Positions 1-12,206 of a stretch of 64,000 bases of DNA are shown piece after piece. Origin of the DNA: Myotis daubentonii (taxonomy: Eukaryota > Chordata > Mammalia > Chiroptera > Vespertilionidae); contig NC_081844.1 in the NCBI RefSeq assembly GCF_963259705.1, positions 48,407,501 to 48,471,500 of the forward strand, in the 5' to 3' direction. Made by a program: the position numbers and the translations under genes. A model generated the notes under the pieces. It was not told where the DNA came from, made no database searches, and saw nothing but the letters and a program-made list of their open reading frames with translations. Numbering within the stretch: the stretch's first letter is position 1; the number at the start of each line of letters is the position of its first letter.

Positions 1-153
1 ATTAACTGCCACCTTGTTGGCAGTTAACTGCCAATCTTAGTTGGCAGTTAACTGCCAATCTTAGTTGGCAGTTAATTTGCATATAGCCCTGATTAGCCAA
101 TGAAAAGGGTAGCTCATACGCCAATTACCATTTTTCTCTTTTATTAGATAGGA
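1..153 (-). mobile_element. HeliBat-type Helitron, 5' end only (cut by window edge)
   Basis: On the minus strand the element begins at 153 with TC followed by an A/T-rich AATAAAAG block, the standard start of vesper-bat Helitrons. Behind it come an inverted CCAAT box, an ATTTGCAT octamer and three near-identical pieces of about 22 bp of the form TTGGCAGTTAACTGCCAATC. The 3' part lies outside the window. It abuts the next Helitron at 154 with no spacer. Confidence 0.85.
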
Positions 154-1451
154 CTAGGGGCCTGGTGCACAAAATTCGTGCACTGGGTGTGGCGGGGGGG
201 GGGGACTGTCCCTCAGCCCAGCCTGCCCCCTCTCACATACTGGGAGCCCTCAGGCGTTGACCCCCATCACCCTCCAATCGCAGGATCGGCCCCTTGCCCA
301 GGCCTGACGCCTCTGACAGAGGCGTCAGGCCTGGGCAGGGGACCCTCATTTCCCCCCATCACTGGTTCTGCCTCCAGCCCAGGCCTGATGCCTCTGGCCC
401 AGGCATCAGGCCTGGGCAGGGGACCCCCAGACCCCTCCGATTGCTGGCTCTGCCCCTTGCCCAGGCCTGATGCCTCAGCCAGAGGCGTAGACCCCCATCA
501 TCCTCTGATCACCTGATCGGCCCCTTGCCCAGGCCTGACGCCTCCGCCAGAGGTGTCAGGCTTGGACAGGGGACCCCCATCTCCCCCTGATCACTGGCTC
601 TGGCCCCCGCCCGGCCTGAGGCCTCTGGCCCAGGAATCATGCCTGGGCAGGGGACCCCCATCTCCCTCTGATTGCTTGCTCCACCCCCTGCCCAAGCCTG
701 ACGCCTCTGACCCAGGCTTCAGGCCTGGGCAAAGGAACCATCATATCCCCCCAATCCCCGGCTCAGCCCCCCGCCCAGGCCTGATGCCTCGGCCAGAGGA
801 GTTGACCCTCATCACCCTCCGATCACCAATCACCGGATCGGCCCCTTGACCAGGCCTGAGGCCTCCGGCAGAGGTGTCAGGCCTGGGCAGGGGACCCCCA
901 GCTCCCCGCGGTTTCAGGCTCCGCCCCTGCCCAGGCCTAATGCCTCTGGCTGAGGCGTCCGGCCCGGGCAGCGGGGACCCGCAGCTGCAGCGGCCCCGCG
1001 ATCTTGGGCTCCGCTTTAGGCCCAGGCAAGGGACCCCTAGCTCCCGGGACTGCCAGCTTCAACCGTGCCCAGCTCCCATCGCTGGCTCCACCCCTACTTC
1101 CTGCTATCACTGGCCAGGGCGGCAAAGGCGCCTGATTCTCCGATCATGGCTGGGGGGCAGGGCAAAGACGGCCTCAGGGCCGCCTTTGCCCTGCCCCCCA
1201 GCTCTTAGCTCCCCCCTGGGTTTCTGATCACTGTCAGTGGCAGGGGGCTTCTTCCTGCTTTCCCTTTCGCCTCCCTGCATTGTGCCTACATATGCAAATT
1301 AACCGCCATCTTGTTGGCAGTTAACTGCCAATCTTAGTTGGCAGTTAACTGCCAATCATAGTTGGCAGTTAATTTGCATATAGCCCTGATTAGCCAATGA
1401 AAAGGGTATCGTCGTACGCCAATTACCATTTTTCTCTTTTATTAGTGTAGA
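154..1451 (-). mobile_element. Helitron with internal palindromic minisatellite (complete)
   Basis: Complete non-autonomous Helitron on the minus strand. Its 5' end TCTACACTAATAAAAG starts at 1451 after a host A. Its 3' end is at 154, where the plus strand reads CTAGGGGCC followed by a hairpin around GTGCACAAAATTCGTGCAC. It encodes no Rep or helicase. About 290-1000 is a GC-rich minisatellite of roughly 80-bp units, each with a GCCTGA...TCAGGC inverted repeat. Near the 5' end are CCAAT (1394-1398), ATTTGCAT (1372-1379) and CCGCCATCTT (1303-1312). The open frames of up to 117 codons across the minisatellite are composition artefacts. Confidence 0.9.
290..1000. repeat. 80-bp GC-rich minisatellite with palindromic units
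   Basis: The phrase GCCTGGGCAGGGGAC or a close variant recurs near 328, 409, 559, 639, 721, 877 and 957, giving a period near 80 bp with two intervals of double length or disrupted. Most units hold a palindrome. The best one has perfect 20-bp arms at 296-315 and 317-336 with a single-base centre. It is entirely internal to the Helitron at 154-1451. Confidence 0.85.
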
Positions 1452-1884
1452 TTATATACACACAATAAGTTATCTAGTACTCTATAACAAATTACTCCTG
1501 AACTCATCAACTTAATACACATTTATTATGATGTACCTGGGTTTTCCACTTGGGGGTATCTCACATAGACACCATTAAGGTGTCCACTTCTGCTCCAGTT
1601 TATTATTGCTGTTAGGGCTTGACTATAAGGATCTACTGCAGGGTCACCCATCTTTTTGGTTGTGGTTATTGAGTTTCCCTAGGCTGTTGTACTGATAATT
1701 CATTTTCTCAAAAGAGGTAGGTTGAAGGGCTCCTGTAGTAGTTCCTTTCAATATAAGCCTCTCTGTACAGCACCTCACAACTTCGAATGGAGCAAGAGGT
1801 CAAGAGAAACTTCAGAAAAAAAGAAAAGTCACATTTGAAACCTACTCATGACAATGTCCCATCACTTTTGCTTAGTTTATTTTA
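1452..1884 (-). mobile_element. Old LTR-like relic (MaLR/MLT1-like, tentative)
   Basis: Degenerate sequence whose order of short blocks (a 'tttattat' block, 'aaggtgtcc', 'cacctcacaac', 'catcacttttgc') resembles an old mammalian MaLR LTR read in antisense. Similarity is by eye and weak. No terminal repeats or target duplication are visible, and the VES insertion cuts one side. Confidence 0.35.
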
Positions 1885-2161
1885 CTATAGATACATAATA
1901 AATCCTTGCCCGAAGAGAGTGGGAGAGAGGGAGCAACGGAGGGAGAGGGGAAAGAGAAAAAGGAAAGAGGGAGAATGAGAAAGGGAGGAAGGGAAGGAGG
2001 CAGGGAGAGAGACATCGATCTGTTGCCTCCCACATGCACTCGGACCCAGCCTGGGATTGACCTGTAACCCAGGTATGTGCCCCTGACTGGGTATTGAACC
2101 GAAAACCCTTTGGTTTATGGGCAGATGCTGTACTACTGAGCTATACTGGCCAGTGTAGTGC
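1885..2161 (-). mobile_element. VES SINE, minus strand, older type
   Basis: tRNA-derived SINE. The head at 2157 reads CTGGCCAGTATAGCTCAGTA on the minus strand (A-box-like), followed by a B-box-like TTCAATACCC, the conserved GGGAGGCAACAGATCGATG body and a GA-rich 3' part. The 3' end has the older 'cgggcaagga' tail. The 12-bp copies TAGTTTATTTTA at 1873-1884 and 2162-2173 are a plausible target-site duplication. Confidence 0.9.
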
Positions 2162-2173
2162 TAGTTTATTTTA

Positions 2174-3621
2174 TTTTAATGCAATTCTGAGGAATTGTGA
2201 GGTTGAGGTGTGAAAGCTATGTCCTAGGCTTATTGCTTGTACTATTGCTGATATAATGCTTCATTGCTGATACAGGCTTACCAAATTTGTTTTATCATTA
2301 ATTAAAATATTAAAAATAAACAAATGATTACTTGTTAACTTAATTATACATGCTTTGTCAGTTGGTTAAGCATTAGAAGCTTAAATAAGGGTTAGCATAA
2401 ATCTATGATTACTCTCTTTTTATGGAAAGATTCAGTGTTATGTTATGATCAAGCATCCTACATTTCTTTATAGTTGACTGAGTTAGGAGGGTAGATTTTT
2501 AAACACAACTTGTAATATAACTGATAGGCATTGAATAAATCTGTTTCTGTAAGCACTATTGTATGGATTAAAATAGCTATATAAGCACATGAAAGAGGTA
2601 AACCTTTTGGAGTACTATTTGGGGGAAATTAATGTTGTGAATTTTCAAATTTTATTTTTTAATATTTGTTTTTATATTTTAAACAGTAGTCAAATCTTGA
2701 GATTTAAATATATTTGTGCATTTTAACAGCTAATTCATTTAAATTTGGAAAGTCCTCCCATCTATATTAAAAACTTGGTCTCAATTACATACCAAATTAA
2801 ATACGAAATAAGATTCTAAGTGCTTGAAATTTATGGTTTCATTATTCTGAAAAGTTAAATCTAAAAATATGTAAAAATTCACATTAATGACTTAGTGTCG
2901 GCACATACTTGTAAATGGATTGGAACTGAAGTTCACTCCAGAATGTAAGTAATAATCACCCAGAAACACTGCATGAGCTTCATTACATCCTATGTTGAAT
3001 AAAACTGAGGCCCACAGCGGACCTGGATAAATCTGCACAAATAAGAGGATTATAGTATTTAATCAGCCTAAAATGGTCACCATAAAACTTCATTACGGAG
3101 CACTTTTAAAAACAAAATAAGGAAAGATGATCTGGAAAATGAAATCCAATTTTCAAGTTGACAGTTGCTTTAACAAAATGCAGCTAATTTTCACACAGGT
3201 GTCTTCTATGTTCTTTTTGTATATAACAAAATAGTGAAGAAAAATGAATATGGAAGTTATTGAAAACACCTATGGCATTTTGTATCTTTGTTTAATACAC
3301 AAGCATGTGAAAATGCCAGAATTTTTTTTTCTTTTTCTAATTTGTTATGATTCCTGCTTTTAAATAACATCTTTTAAGAAGTCACTTGGGAAACTTCTCT
3401 AGGGGGTAAGGTACACACAATTTGTTAAAGGCAATGGAAGCTATGTTTCCAATTTTCTTCTGAAATCAGAGAATAAGCTAGATTTAGAGGCTGACTGGAA
3501 GTTCTGAATTTTAGAATTTGGTTGAAAATTTTCTGTATGTTGTTAGAAAATACAATTAATCTTTAGCTTGAATTTATTTAACTTAGAGCAACATCCAGGT
3601 GATATAAGGTTTATAATCTTA
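2174..3621. other. AT-rich stretch, nothing recognised
   Basis: About 1.4 kb of AT-rich DNA without convincing open frames, terminal repeats, SINE heads or tandem repeats. I see no feature in it. Confidence 0.5.
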
Positions 3622-3911
3622 CTAGAAGCCTGGATTCATGCATGGGTGAAACCAGCCCAATCCCTGCAGGCCAGGCTGAGGGACCCCACCGTTGCATGAA
3701 TCTATGCACTGGGCCTCTAGTATGCATATTAGGTCTTTGGTTAATCTCTTCCTGCCCTCCCCTCTCACCCCTTTCCTCTGAGATTCATCAGTCTGTCCAT
3801 GTTTCCATGCCTGTGGGTTAAGCGTCTGCCCTCTGGTGGTCATTGTACGTCATAGCTACTGGTAGAATGGTCAAACAGTTAGATGGTCACTTAGTCTTTT
3901 ATATGTATAGA
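3622..3911 (-). mobile_element. Short Helitron carrying an L1 3'-UTR piece
   Basis: Complete 290-bp element. The minus strand begins TCTATACATATAAAAG at 3911 after a host A and ends in CTAG at 3625-3622 followed by a host T. It contains an inverted copy of the Helitron 3' hairpin around 3690-3722. The segment at about 3724-3818 matches the 3' UTR of bat L1/HAL1 (compare 42755-42845). Confidence 0.88.
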
Positions 3912-4265
3912 TGAGTATTTAAAGTTGACATTGTTCATATTGCACTGCTTTACGGCTGCCTTTTTAATGCAATATTAGATATGTCATTTTAATTTTAGTT
4001 TCTTTTCTCATGCTAGACTATAGTATATTACTTTTTAATAGACATTGATTTTGAAACATTATGACATACACATTGCTAAGTGCACATCAGCACATGCTAG
4101 ACTATACCTATACAATTTTATGAAAAAGTGATGTCCACTATATGTGGAGTCATCATTAGTTTTGGAAATATATGAGTACTCTATTATATATCCGATTACA
4201 ATTTAACTGCTTTGTAGCTTTTGAGAAACTTACTATTCCTGAGCATTAAAATTTAGGTAATTCAA
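3912..4265. other. AT-rich stretch, nothing recognised
   Basis: About 350 bp of unique-looking AT-rich DNA. The last nine bases are the left copy of the VES target duplication. Confidence 0.5.
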
Positions 4266-4485
4266 CCTGGCTGGTATGGCTCAGTAATTGAGAATCAACC
4301 CATGAACCAGGAGGTCACAGTGTGATTCAGTCAGGGAACATGCCTGGGTTGCAGGCTCCATCACCAGTATGGGGGTGCAGGAGGCAGCTGATCAATGATT
4401 CTCTCATTATTGCTGCTTCTATCTCTCTCTCTTTTTCTCCCTTCCTCTCCAAAATCAATGTTTTAAAAACATTTTAAAAAGCGAT
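4266..4485 (+). mobile_element. VES SINE, plus strand
   Basis: The head CCTGGCTGGTATGGCTCAGT is followed by a degraded B box, the GGAGGCAGCTGATCAATGAT body, a CT-rich block and an A-rich tail. It is flanked by GTAATTCAA at 4257-4265 and 4486-4494, a 9-bp target duplication. Confidence 0.93.
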
Positions 4486-4776
4486 GTAATTCAAATAGGT
4501 TGCACAGAGCCTATGGAATACTATAAGAAATAAGCTAATTACAAAGATAATATATTGGCAATGTATATAAACTTTAGTCATTTGGAAATATTAAAATATT
4601 GCATAATTTCATGAACCTACTAAGTTTTAAAACAATTTGAAAGCAGACTAAATGTTTGACTATAGAAAAATAAGATGTAAAATAAATGAGAGTTAGATCT
4701 GTGCTTGTATGAGAAAGAATTTAACATGTAACAATATTGAAAGGAAGAGTCCAGTATAAAAAGAAGAAAGTGCCTT
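4486..4776. other. Spacer, nothing recognised
   Basis: AT-rich spacer between the VES SINE and the inverted L1. No feature is visible apart from the right-hand VES target duplication. Confidence 0.5.
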
Positions 4777-6541
4777 TTATTTTGATGTAGTCCCATTTGT
4801 TTGTTTTCTCCTTAGGTTCCATTGTCCTAGGAGCTGTATCAGTAAAGATATTGCTACAACAAATATCTGATATTTGGTTGGGTATGGATTCTTCTAAGAA
4901 TTTTTATGGTTTCTCATCTTACGTTTATGTCCTTTATCCATTTTGAGTTTATTTTTGTGTATGGTGTAAGTTGGTGGTCTAGTTTCATTTTTTTGCATGT
5001 ATCTGTCCAATTTCCCCAACACCATTTATTGAAGAGACTGTCTTGACTCCATTGTATGTTCTTGCCTCCTTTGTCAAATATTAATTGAGCATAGTGGCTT
5101 GGGCCGATTTCTGGGTTCTCTGTTCTATTTCATTGGGCTATGTGTCTGTTCTTGTGACAGTACCAGGCAGTTTTGAGAACCATGGCTTTGTAATACAACT
5201 TGATATCAGGTATTGTGGTCCCTCCAACTTTATTCTTCTTTCTCAGGATTGCCGTGGCTGTTCAGGGTCTTTTTTTATTCCATATGAAGTTTTGTTTTAG
5301 GTCTGTGAAATATGCCATTGGTATTTTAATGGGGATTGCATTGAATCAAAGATTGCTTTGGGTAGTATGGAAATTTTAATGATGTTGATTCTACCAGTCC
5401 ATGAACAGGATATATTCTTCCATTTGTTTACGTCTTCCTCTATCACTTTTTTCAACATCATGTAGTTTTCCCAGTACAGGTCTTTTACCTCCAAGAAACC
5501 ATCAACAAAACAACAAGAAAGCCCACTGTATGGGAGCACATATTTGCCAATGTTATCTCCAATAGGATTTTAATCTCCAAAATTTATGGAGAACTCATAC
5601 AACTTAACAAGAGGAAGATAAACAATCCAATCAAAAAATGGGAAAAGGACCTAAATAAACACTTTTCAAAAGAGGACATACAGAAGACAAAGAGACATAT
5701 GAAAACATGCTCAAAGTCACTAATCATCCGAGAGATGCCAATAAAAATGACAAGGAGGTACCATCTCACACCTGAAGGATGGCCATCATCAACAAATCAA
5801 CAAATGACAAGTGCTGGTGAGGATGTGGAAAAAAGAAGCCCTCGTGCACTGCTGGTGGGAATGCAGATTGGTGCAGCCACTATGGAAGACAGTATGGTGT
5901 GTCCTCAAAAAATTAAAAATGGAACTCCAATTTGATCCAGTGATCCCACTTCTAGGAATATATCCCAAGAAACCATAAACACCAATCAGAAAGTTATATA
6001 TGCACCCCTATATTCAAAGCAGCACAATTCATAATAGCTAAGATATGGAAACAACCTAAGTGCCCATCAGCAGATGAGTGGATTAAAAAACGGTGGTACA
6101 TCTACACAATGGAATACAATGCTACTTGCTGTAAAAAAGAAGGAACTCTTACCATTTGCAATAGCATGGTTCAACCTGGAGAGCATTATGCTAAGTGAAA
6201 TATGCCAGTTGGAGAAAGATAAATATCACATGATCTCACTCATTTGTGGAATATGATGGACAACACAAATTGATGAACAAAAATAGATCCAGAGACAGAG
6301 AAGCATCAAACAGACCATCAAACTTCAGAGAGAAGGCAGGGGAGGGTGGTGGGGGTAAGAGATCAACCAAAGGACTTGTATGCATGCATATAAGGATAAT
6401 CAATGGACACAGACACTAGGGGGTGAGAGCATGTGCTGGGGGAGGGGTGGTGGGGTGGGAGCGACCAGGGAGAGGTCAGTGGGGGAAAAAGGAGACATAT
6501 GTTATATTTTAAACAATAAAGAATTTAAATTTAAAAAAAGA
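4777..6541 (+). mobile_element. 5'-inverted (twin-primed) L1 insertion, 3' end on plus strand
   Basis: The right part, about 5492-6541, is L1 in sense orientation: the 3' part of ORF2, the 3' UTR with a G-rich tract, and a terminal A-rich tail after AATAAAGAATTTAAA. The left part, about 4777-5492, is the adjoining upstream ORF2 segment in antisense. The inverted segment ends just short of where the sense segment begins, with a gap of only tens of bases. This is the signature of twin priming during target-primed reverse transcription. ORF2 is broken by stops and frameshifts, and the frames of 60-80 codons here are fragments of it. Confidence 0.93.
5297..5539 (-). pseudogene. L1 ORF2 fragment, inverted segment
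   Basis: The minus strand encodes a piece of L1 ORF2p downstream of the reverse-transcriptase core, with residues such as [20 protein letters not shown] and LPKAIF that recur in mammalian L1 ORF2. It is the 5'-inverted half of the twin-primed insertion and cannot make a functional protein. Confidence 0.8.
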
Positions 6542-9054
6542 ATAAGGTATCTCCAAAGACCATGAGAGAAAATATGTAGTCAGATTTCTGAGAGGAAGAA
6601 GAAGATATGATACAGGCAGAGTCAAAGGAACTTTCTGTAGATAAATTCAGAAGCATTAATGCATTAGAACAGTGGGGAATGAGTCAGGTAAATACAGATT
6701 TATTTATTTGTGGGTGACAAGTAGAGAGCTTTTCAGAGAGATGACCTATATCTTCTCTTTAAAGTGGACCTGGAGTCATCTGTTAAGGAGCCTGGAAGTC
6801 ATAAGGTTTGAAATTGTGCTTGAGAAAAATTAGTGAATAAGTTGACAAAGTAAATAGTAATATTGCTGATCAAAACCAAGAGCTAATTGTGGTTGGTGAC
6901 CAAGAGTTCATAGTAGGCTACGATGGGCAATGTGATTACTCCAGACATGACTCTATACCTTGGGCAGGTGCAGAAAGACACTTGATTTTATCAAGGTCAG
7001 AGTTCTACAGGACAGGTGAAATGAAATGCTGAGGTGGTCAAGAGATTATCAATAATGATATTAAAGAGTATGGGTGATAGCTAGATAGAAGAGTTTAGCC
7101 CAGTTCTGAAAATAGCTTTTAACATTCATTTCCTTACATACACAAATTACAATTTATGACAGAAATAACTTTTTCTAAAGGACTTGAAAAATTAAAAAAC
7201 TTAAAAAGCACAAGAGAAGGGCAACGATAATCTTGTTAAGGTTAGCTATGCATGAACAAATTCAACCAAAATGTCCAGAAACCTTCTCAGGAGAAATGGG
7301 AAGAGTGTTTTCCTTCTCTTTAAGAAGGCCTATGTGCAGTTAACATTAGTGATGACTGTTCATCTTTTATAATATGTTCTAACCTTTCCTTTGAGAGATT
7401 CTTTAAATAGGGAGCTGTGAATATAGTGCTTTAATTAAGCCATCTTTTTTTAGAGCTTTGATCTTATGGTTGAATCTAACAGCTACAATATAGCTGGTTC
7501 TCTGGAGAATCAGCTGCACTATAACAATATTAAGAATCTTCCTTTATTCTGCATCTTTTAAAAAATATGTGTTCTATGGTGGAACAATTTATTTCCATCC
7601 TACAGCAGAAAATTCTGACTCTAACATTTATCAAATTTGCATAAAAATCTTTTTAAAAAGTTGGCATTGAAAAAGTGCTGATAAAGTAATTCTATACGGC
7701 GAAATGTGTGTTTATTTGTGTGTGTCTCTCTGTGTGTGTGTGTGTATGTGATTTTTTATGATAATCCATACAGATTATATCCTAGAAATGTACAAGTCCA
7801 ATAGTATATTAAATATCATGGTGAGGATTTAATAGCTGGAGGCACCCAAAATTCAAAGTTTGAGATAGCAATAAGCATGATTGATACGTGAATAAAGAAT
7901 CTAAATAAGAATTTTAAACTTCTAAGCTTTGCAAGAACATTACACACTGTGATTTTTTTTTTATGAAGGGGCATGGTGGGAAGATATGTTACTCTTTGTC
8001 AGGTATAGTGGAGAGAGCTGTATGAGTCCTGTTTAAATGCTATCCAATTACTGTCTGTAATTCTCACTACTAGCCAGAAAGTATTGCCTTAATCGTGTTC
8101 ATTTTAACAAAGATGAAAATATATTTGTTGTGCTATGAAAATGCAAGCCATTTTTTCTCTATAAACAGTTTTGGATAGTAATGTTTATTGCAAATGCTAA
8201 AGATAAAAAATTTGCTGAGACAAGAGGATTCTATAAAAAAATGTTGACTGCTTCACATTTACCCAATATAAGCAAACATAAAACAGGTTGCAAAATAATG
8301 ACAAATTTAAATTTTAGTTAGAGCAAGAAATTTTATTTTTAGTGGCTCAACAATAAATAACTTCTGACAACATAATAATTATGGAAGGAAGGAGGACAAT
8401 TTCTTATAAAAGAAGGAAAACTGTTTTGGCTTGATGTCTAGAGAAAAGAGTCAAGTTCCCATATCCTAGCACATAATACAATAATTCAAGGTAAAGCAAA
8501 AGGTTGTGCCTGTGAAAACCAAACTAGAATGTGTTGTGACATGGGAACTTTGCAGAGCTTTATGAAATATGAAACAGACTGGATAAAACAAATGAAACAC
8601 CTCACCAGTTTGGTTTGCTATCTAAACGGGGGGGAAAAAATGTCAACAGTAAGGGAAAATGTCACCAAATGTCAGAACTAGAACTCCTACAAAATAAAGC
8701 AGAACATTTTGCTAGGGATAAAGACTACTGCGCAATCCTATTGGAACTCTATAAATCAAATTCATGAAAAAGGGACACCTCAATAGGCTAGAATGTCAAC
8801 ATTAATAAACAGAGTCAAATAGAACTACCACACCAGAGTAGTAATGAAAAAAGAAAGAGAAGTGGAACTGTAATTTCCAGTGGCTCGGTTTTGCAGCGAT
8901 ATATTTGTGTGGGTTCTAGAAGTGGTAGTAATGAATAGTATAAAGAAGAAGAAAGACGGTATTAAGAAATTAAGTGGGTGCACAGAATAGAAAAATGAAG
9001 TATTGATCTGTAGATGTTGCAATTTTGTTTTAAGCATGAGCAGCTGTGAAAAAT
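6542..9054. other. 2.5 kb unique-looking DNA with a short TG run
   Basis: AT-rich, without recognised transposons or coding potential. The only local structure is an interrupted TG/TC dinucleotide run at about 7705-7748. Confidence 0.5.
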
Positions 9055-9235
9055 AACTGCCATATATTGAGCCTGATTATATGCTAGCAACTCTGCTTGC
9101 CACTTATAAGATTACTTCATTTTATTCTCACGGTAATTTTAGAACTGTGTAAGTATTCTCTTTTAGAAATGAGGAGGCTGGATCAAAAAGCATATATTAA
9201 TTGACCAGCATGACATAGTAACTAAGTACCTAGCA
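9055..9235 (+). mobile_element. MIR SINE relic
   Basis: Block order fits MIR: 'atatgctagcaactctgcttgccac', 'ttattctcacggtaatttta', 'aaatgaggaggctgga', then 'agtaactaagtacctag'. It is strongly diverged, as expected for this pre-eutherian family. Confidence 0.75.
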
Positions 9236-9944
9236 TAAAACTCCTGCTAGCATACAATATTGTAATTTTTCTGCTCACCTAGTTTATTTAGGTAGCAAAA
9301 CTGTGATTTTGTACTCAGAATATATATATCCAATGGTATCACAAAACATAAAATGAAGAATTAGTATTTTAAAAATAAAAGTATATTTTCATATTAAATA
9401 GTTATCAGACAAGTCCACATTGCCATTGTGAAAATATGAGTATGATACTGAGATTCTTATGAGGTAATAAACTATATAAGGTGAACAGTTACCAGTTGGA
9501 TAATTTGACCCTAGTAGAAAGATACTTTGGTCCTGTAGAATGACTGATGATTTAGTCACAAATAATTTGACCTCTGAGTGAGATTCTGTAATATTAGCCT
9601 GTGAAACCTTAAAAATATTTGTCAAACATTAGGGTTTTGTTTTTGTTCAGCTGCTGCTAAGCTATTATTCTGACAGTAATTAGTCAAAGGTTCAATTGCT
9701 TAAGGCTTTTTCATAATGAAACCATGTCATCTGCACACAGAGACATGATTATATTCTAATTTATGGTGTTAGAATGGGCTGCATCCGAAGGATCTAAATC
9801 AGTAGATCAGTTATCCAACTTATTTTCTCCATCAGATTGATTCTGTTTACAACATAGTCTCATAGACATCACTCATTACATAGAATGATTCTAAAATGGA
9901 ATCATTTTAGAAATGGAGAAATAGGAGGGCATATAACCTTAAGG
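9236..9944. other. AT-rich stretch, nothing recognised
   Basis: About 700 bp without a recognisable feature. A short inverted pair, ATGATTCTAAAATGG / CCATTTCTAAAATGATT, lies near 9886-9916. Confidence 0.45.
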
Positions 9945-10105
9945 CAGTCTTTCTCTAATCAAGCTGTTCATCATAGCAACTTGTGGAATTAATAAAAACA
10001 GTTATCAAATATAGTATACCTTCTTACAGTTCTGATTCAGCTTAGCTGAGGAGGATCTGGACATATAATATGTTTATAGGACTCTAGTTTATTTAGAAGC
10101 ACAAA
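9945..10105 (+). mobile_element. MER5-like hAT-Charlie relic (tentative)
   Basis: The segment with 'gttctgattcag...ggatctgg' resembles the central part of MER5A-type MITEs. The termini are degraded and no target duplication is visible. Confidence 0.4.
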
Positions 10106-10663
10106 TGGTCTTAAAACTATTATTGAAGGAGGATAGAGAACCTTTTGCATATAAAATGCAGAAAGCTGCTTAATTAAACAAACAAAACACAGTAACAGAA
10201 ACAACAATAATAAAGCTGCAAAGATAATTCTGATATGTTACTTGAACTGAGATCCCTAGAATGGAACTTATCAAAATGCTGTTGATAAGTATATTTACAG
10301 ACCTTTTAGTCCAGATCTGTGCATGCATATACACATTTATCTTTCTTTCATGCCCAAATCTATTTGAAATAGAAGAAAAATATGAAATATGAATAATTAC
10401 ATAAGAGTCTTAAAATAAAACTTTGTAATGCCATTAAGCAAAAGAGAAGACTTCTAAGTGATTTTTACCAATATTATCCTGGAAAGGGACCAAGAAGGAT
10501 ATAATATCTCAGACAGTGAAAGCAAGAGAAACGGAGATTCAGAAAAGGATCTAGTGAATGAAATAGGATGCAGTTGCCCCAGGTCCTCTCCATAGGAGCG
10601 GCTGACTGCAGCTTATGTTCCCTCCCAAAAGACCAGATCGCTTAAAAAATTTCTATACTGTCC
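10106..10663. other. AT-rich stretch, nothing recognised
   Basis: No open frames, tandem repeats or known repeat heads found. Confidence 0.45.
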
Positions 10664-10987
10664 TAGTCACAGAAAGACAAATGCCATATGATCTCACTAA
10701 TATGTGGAATCTAAGGAATAAAATAAACTGACAAGCAAAATAGAGCCAGAGGCATGGGTGTCTGGGACAGACTGAAAAATGTCAGAGTGGAGTTGGGGGG
10801 GGCGGGGGGGGGGACTGAATAAAGGTGAAGGGATTAGCCAAAGAACATATATGCATAACCCATGGACACAGACTCCAGTGTAGTGAGGGCCAAGGGAGCG
10901 GGGGTCCGGGCTGGGTGGAGGTGGGCAAATTGGGATGGACTTGTGTCAACAATAGTGTCCACAATAAAAATTTTAAATTAAAAAAAT
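10664..10987 (+). mobile_element. L1 3' end, 5'-truncated
   Basis: Starts in the last codons of L1 ORF2 (block 'tatgatctcactaatatgtgga') and runs through the bat L1 3' UTR with its polypurine G-tract at 10795-10814, the conserved 'gaacatatatgcataaccc' block and an AATAAAAATTTTAAATT A-rich tail. About 320 bp remain of a 6-kb element. Confidence 0.9.
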
Positions 10988-11234
10988 CTGCAACTATTCC
11001 AATGCAGTGTAAGATCTGTAACAGTGATTGTCCATGCAGAGGTATTTGCTTCTAGAGAAGGTTTCTGGGAACTGCCCAGGTGCCTTCCAGTTGATGCAAA
11101 AAATCATGGAACTCGAATATCCAGAATGAAAGCTGTTCACATCATCAGTTGCTGAGGCCAAGCATCTAGATCGGCTTTGGTCTATCATTTTTCTTCACCA
11201 ACCCCAGGCACCCAATTTATCAGGCATGTTTGTT
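10988..11234. other. Spacer, nothing recognised
   Basis: Unique-looking spacer between the L1 tail and an L2-like relic. Confidence 0.4.
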
Positions 11235-11560
11235 TGCTCTAAATGCTATTTTATGGCACGTTGATACACTTCCCTACATTTGCACAGCTATGGTTCCCAT
11301 CTGTGCCAGCGTCATTTCCACCTGTGGCTGCAGCACCTTTCTCGCTGGCCTCGTTGTTTGCACTCTTGTGCCATTGCTGTCTAATCTCCACACAGATTCC
11401 ATAATGATATTTTAAAAACATTAAATCATGTTCTTCACTTGCTTTAAGCCCTGTCATGTTTCTCCTTGAAACTTGAAATAAAAACCAAACTTCCTTCAGC
11501 AACCTAAGAGGTGTTAAGTATTCCGCTCTTCACATCTCTCTTAGCTTCTGTCCTCCCACA
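11235..11560 (+). mobile_element. L2-like LINE relic (tentative)
   Basis: Blocks such as 'ctgtctaatctccacacag', 'aaacattaaatcatgttcttcac' and 'ttaagccctgtcatgtttctc' follow the order seen in the 3' ORF region of mammalian L2. It is heavily diverged. Frames of 61-83 codons overlap on both strands and are not genes. Confidence 0.45.
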
Positions 11561-12206
11561 CGGGACAGCATGCTTGATTGTTATGCTATTCTGTTGTCCC
11601 AGGTGTATGACTTAGGATAGAATATGTCCCCTTTGATTATACAATAGATGTTAAATGGCACTCACAAACCAATAAGTGAACATAATAATTTATGTAAGGC
11701 TGTCATTGCTCTACTGCTTGAGACAAACGACTTATCTTTAAAAAATTATGGGTAAAATATTGCAGTGGCTTAGACGTTCAAAGTCATTACTAGGTGAAAA
11801 ATTTTATTTTTTCTCCTCTTTTTTTTCAGTCTTCATATGTTACTGATTATGTTCCCCGGAGGAAGAGGAATATTTAGAAAAGTTTTCTTTCTCAACTTGT
11901 GGTAAAATATCCATCACGACGTAAAGGTAAGCACAGAAGAAACAGAAGTACTAACCCCTTGATTTTATATAGAAATATAAAATTAATAACTGAAGAATTG
12001 TTATATATTTTCCCACACTGATATATATCTGAGATGATAAATTAGCTTTATCAAATATATTCTTCTTATATTGAAATAAACATACACAGGGCTATTCAAA
12101 TTCCTCCAAATTTGAAGTTCAGATGATAGATGCTCATGAAATAGTCATTATGGTTTTGCACACATTTGAGGGATGGATTTTTACATGCATCAGTAAGAAT
12201 AATATA
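11561..12206. other. AT-rich stretch, nothing recognised
   Basis: About 650 bp without recognisable features. Confidence 0.45.

Noticed and set aside
178..1227. Pro-rich frames of 98-117 codons
   Set aside because: Composition artefact of the 80-bp GC-rich minisatellite.
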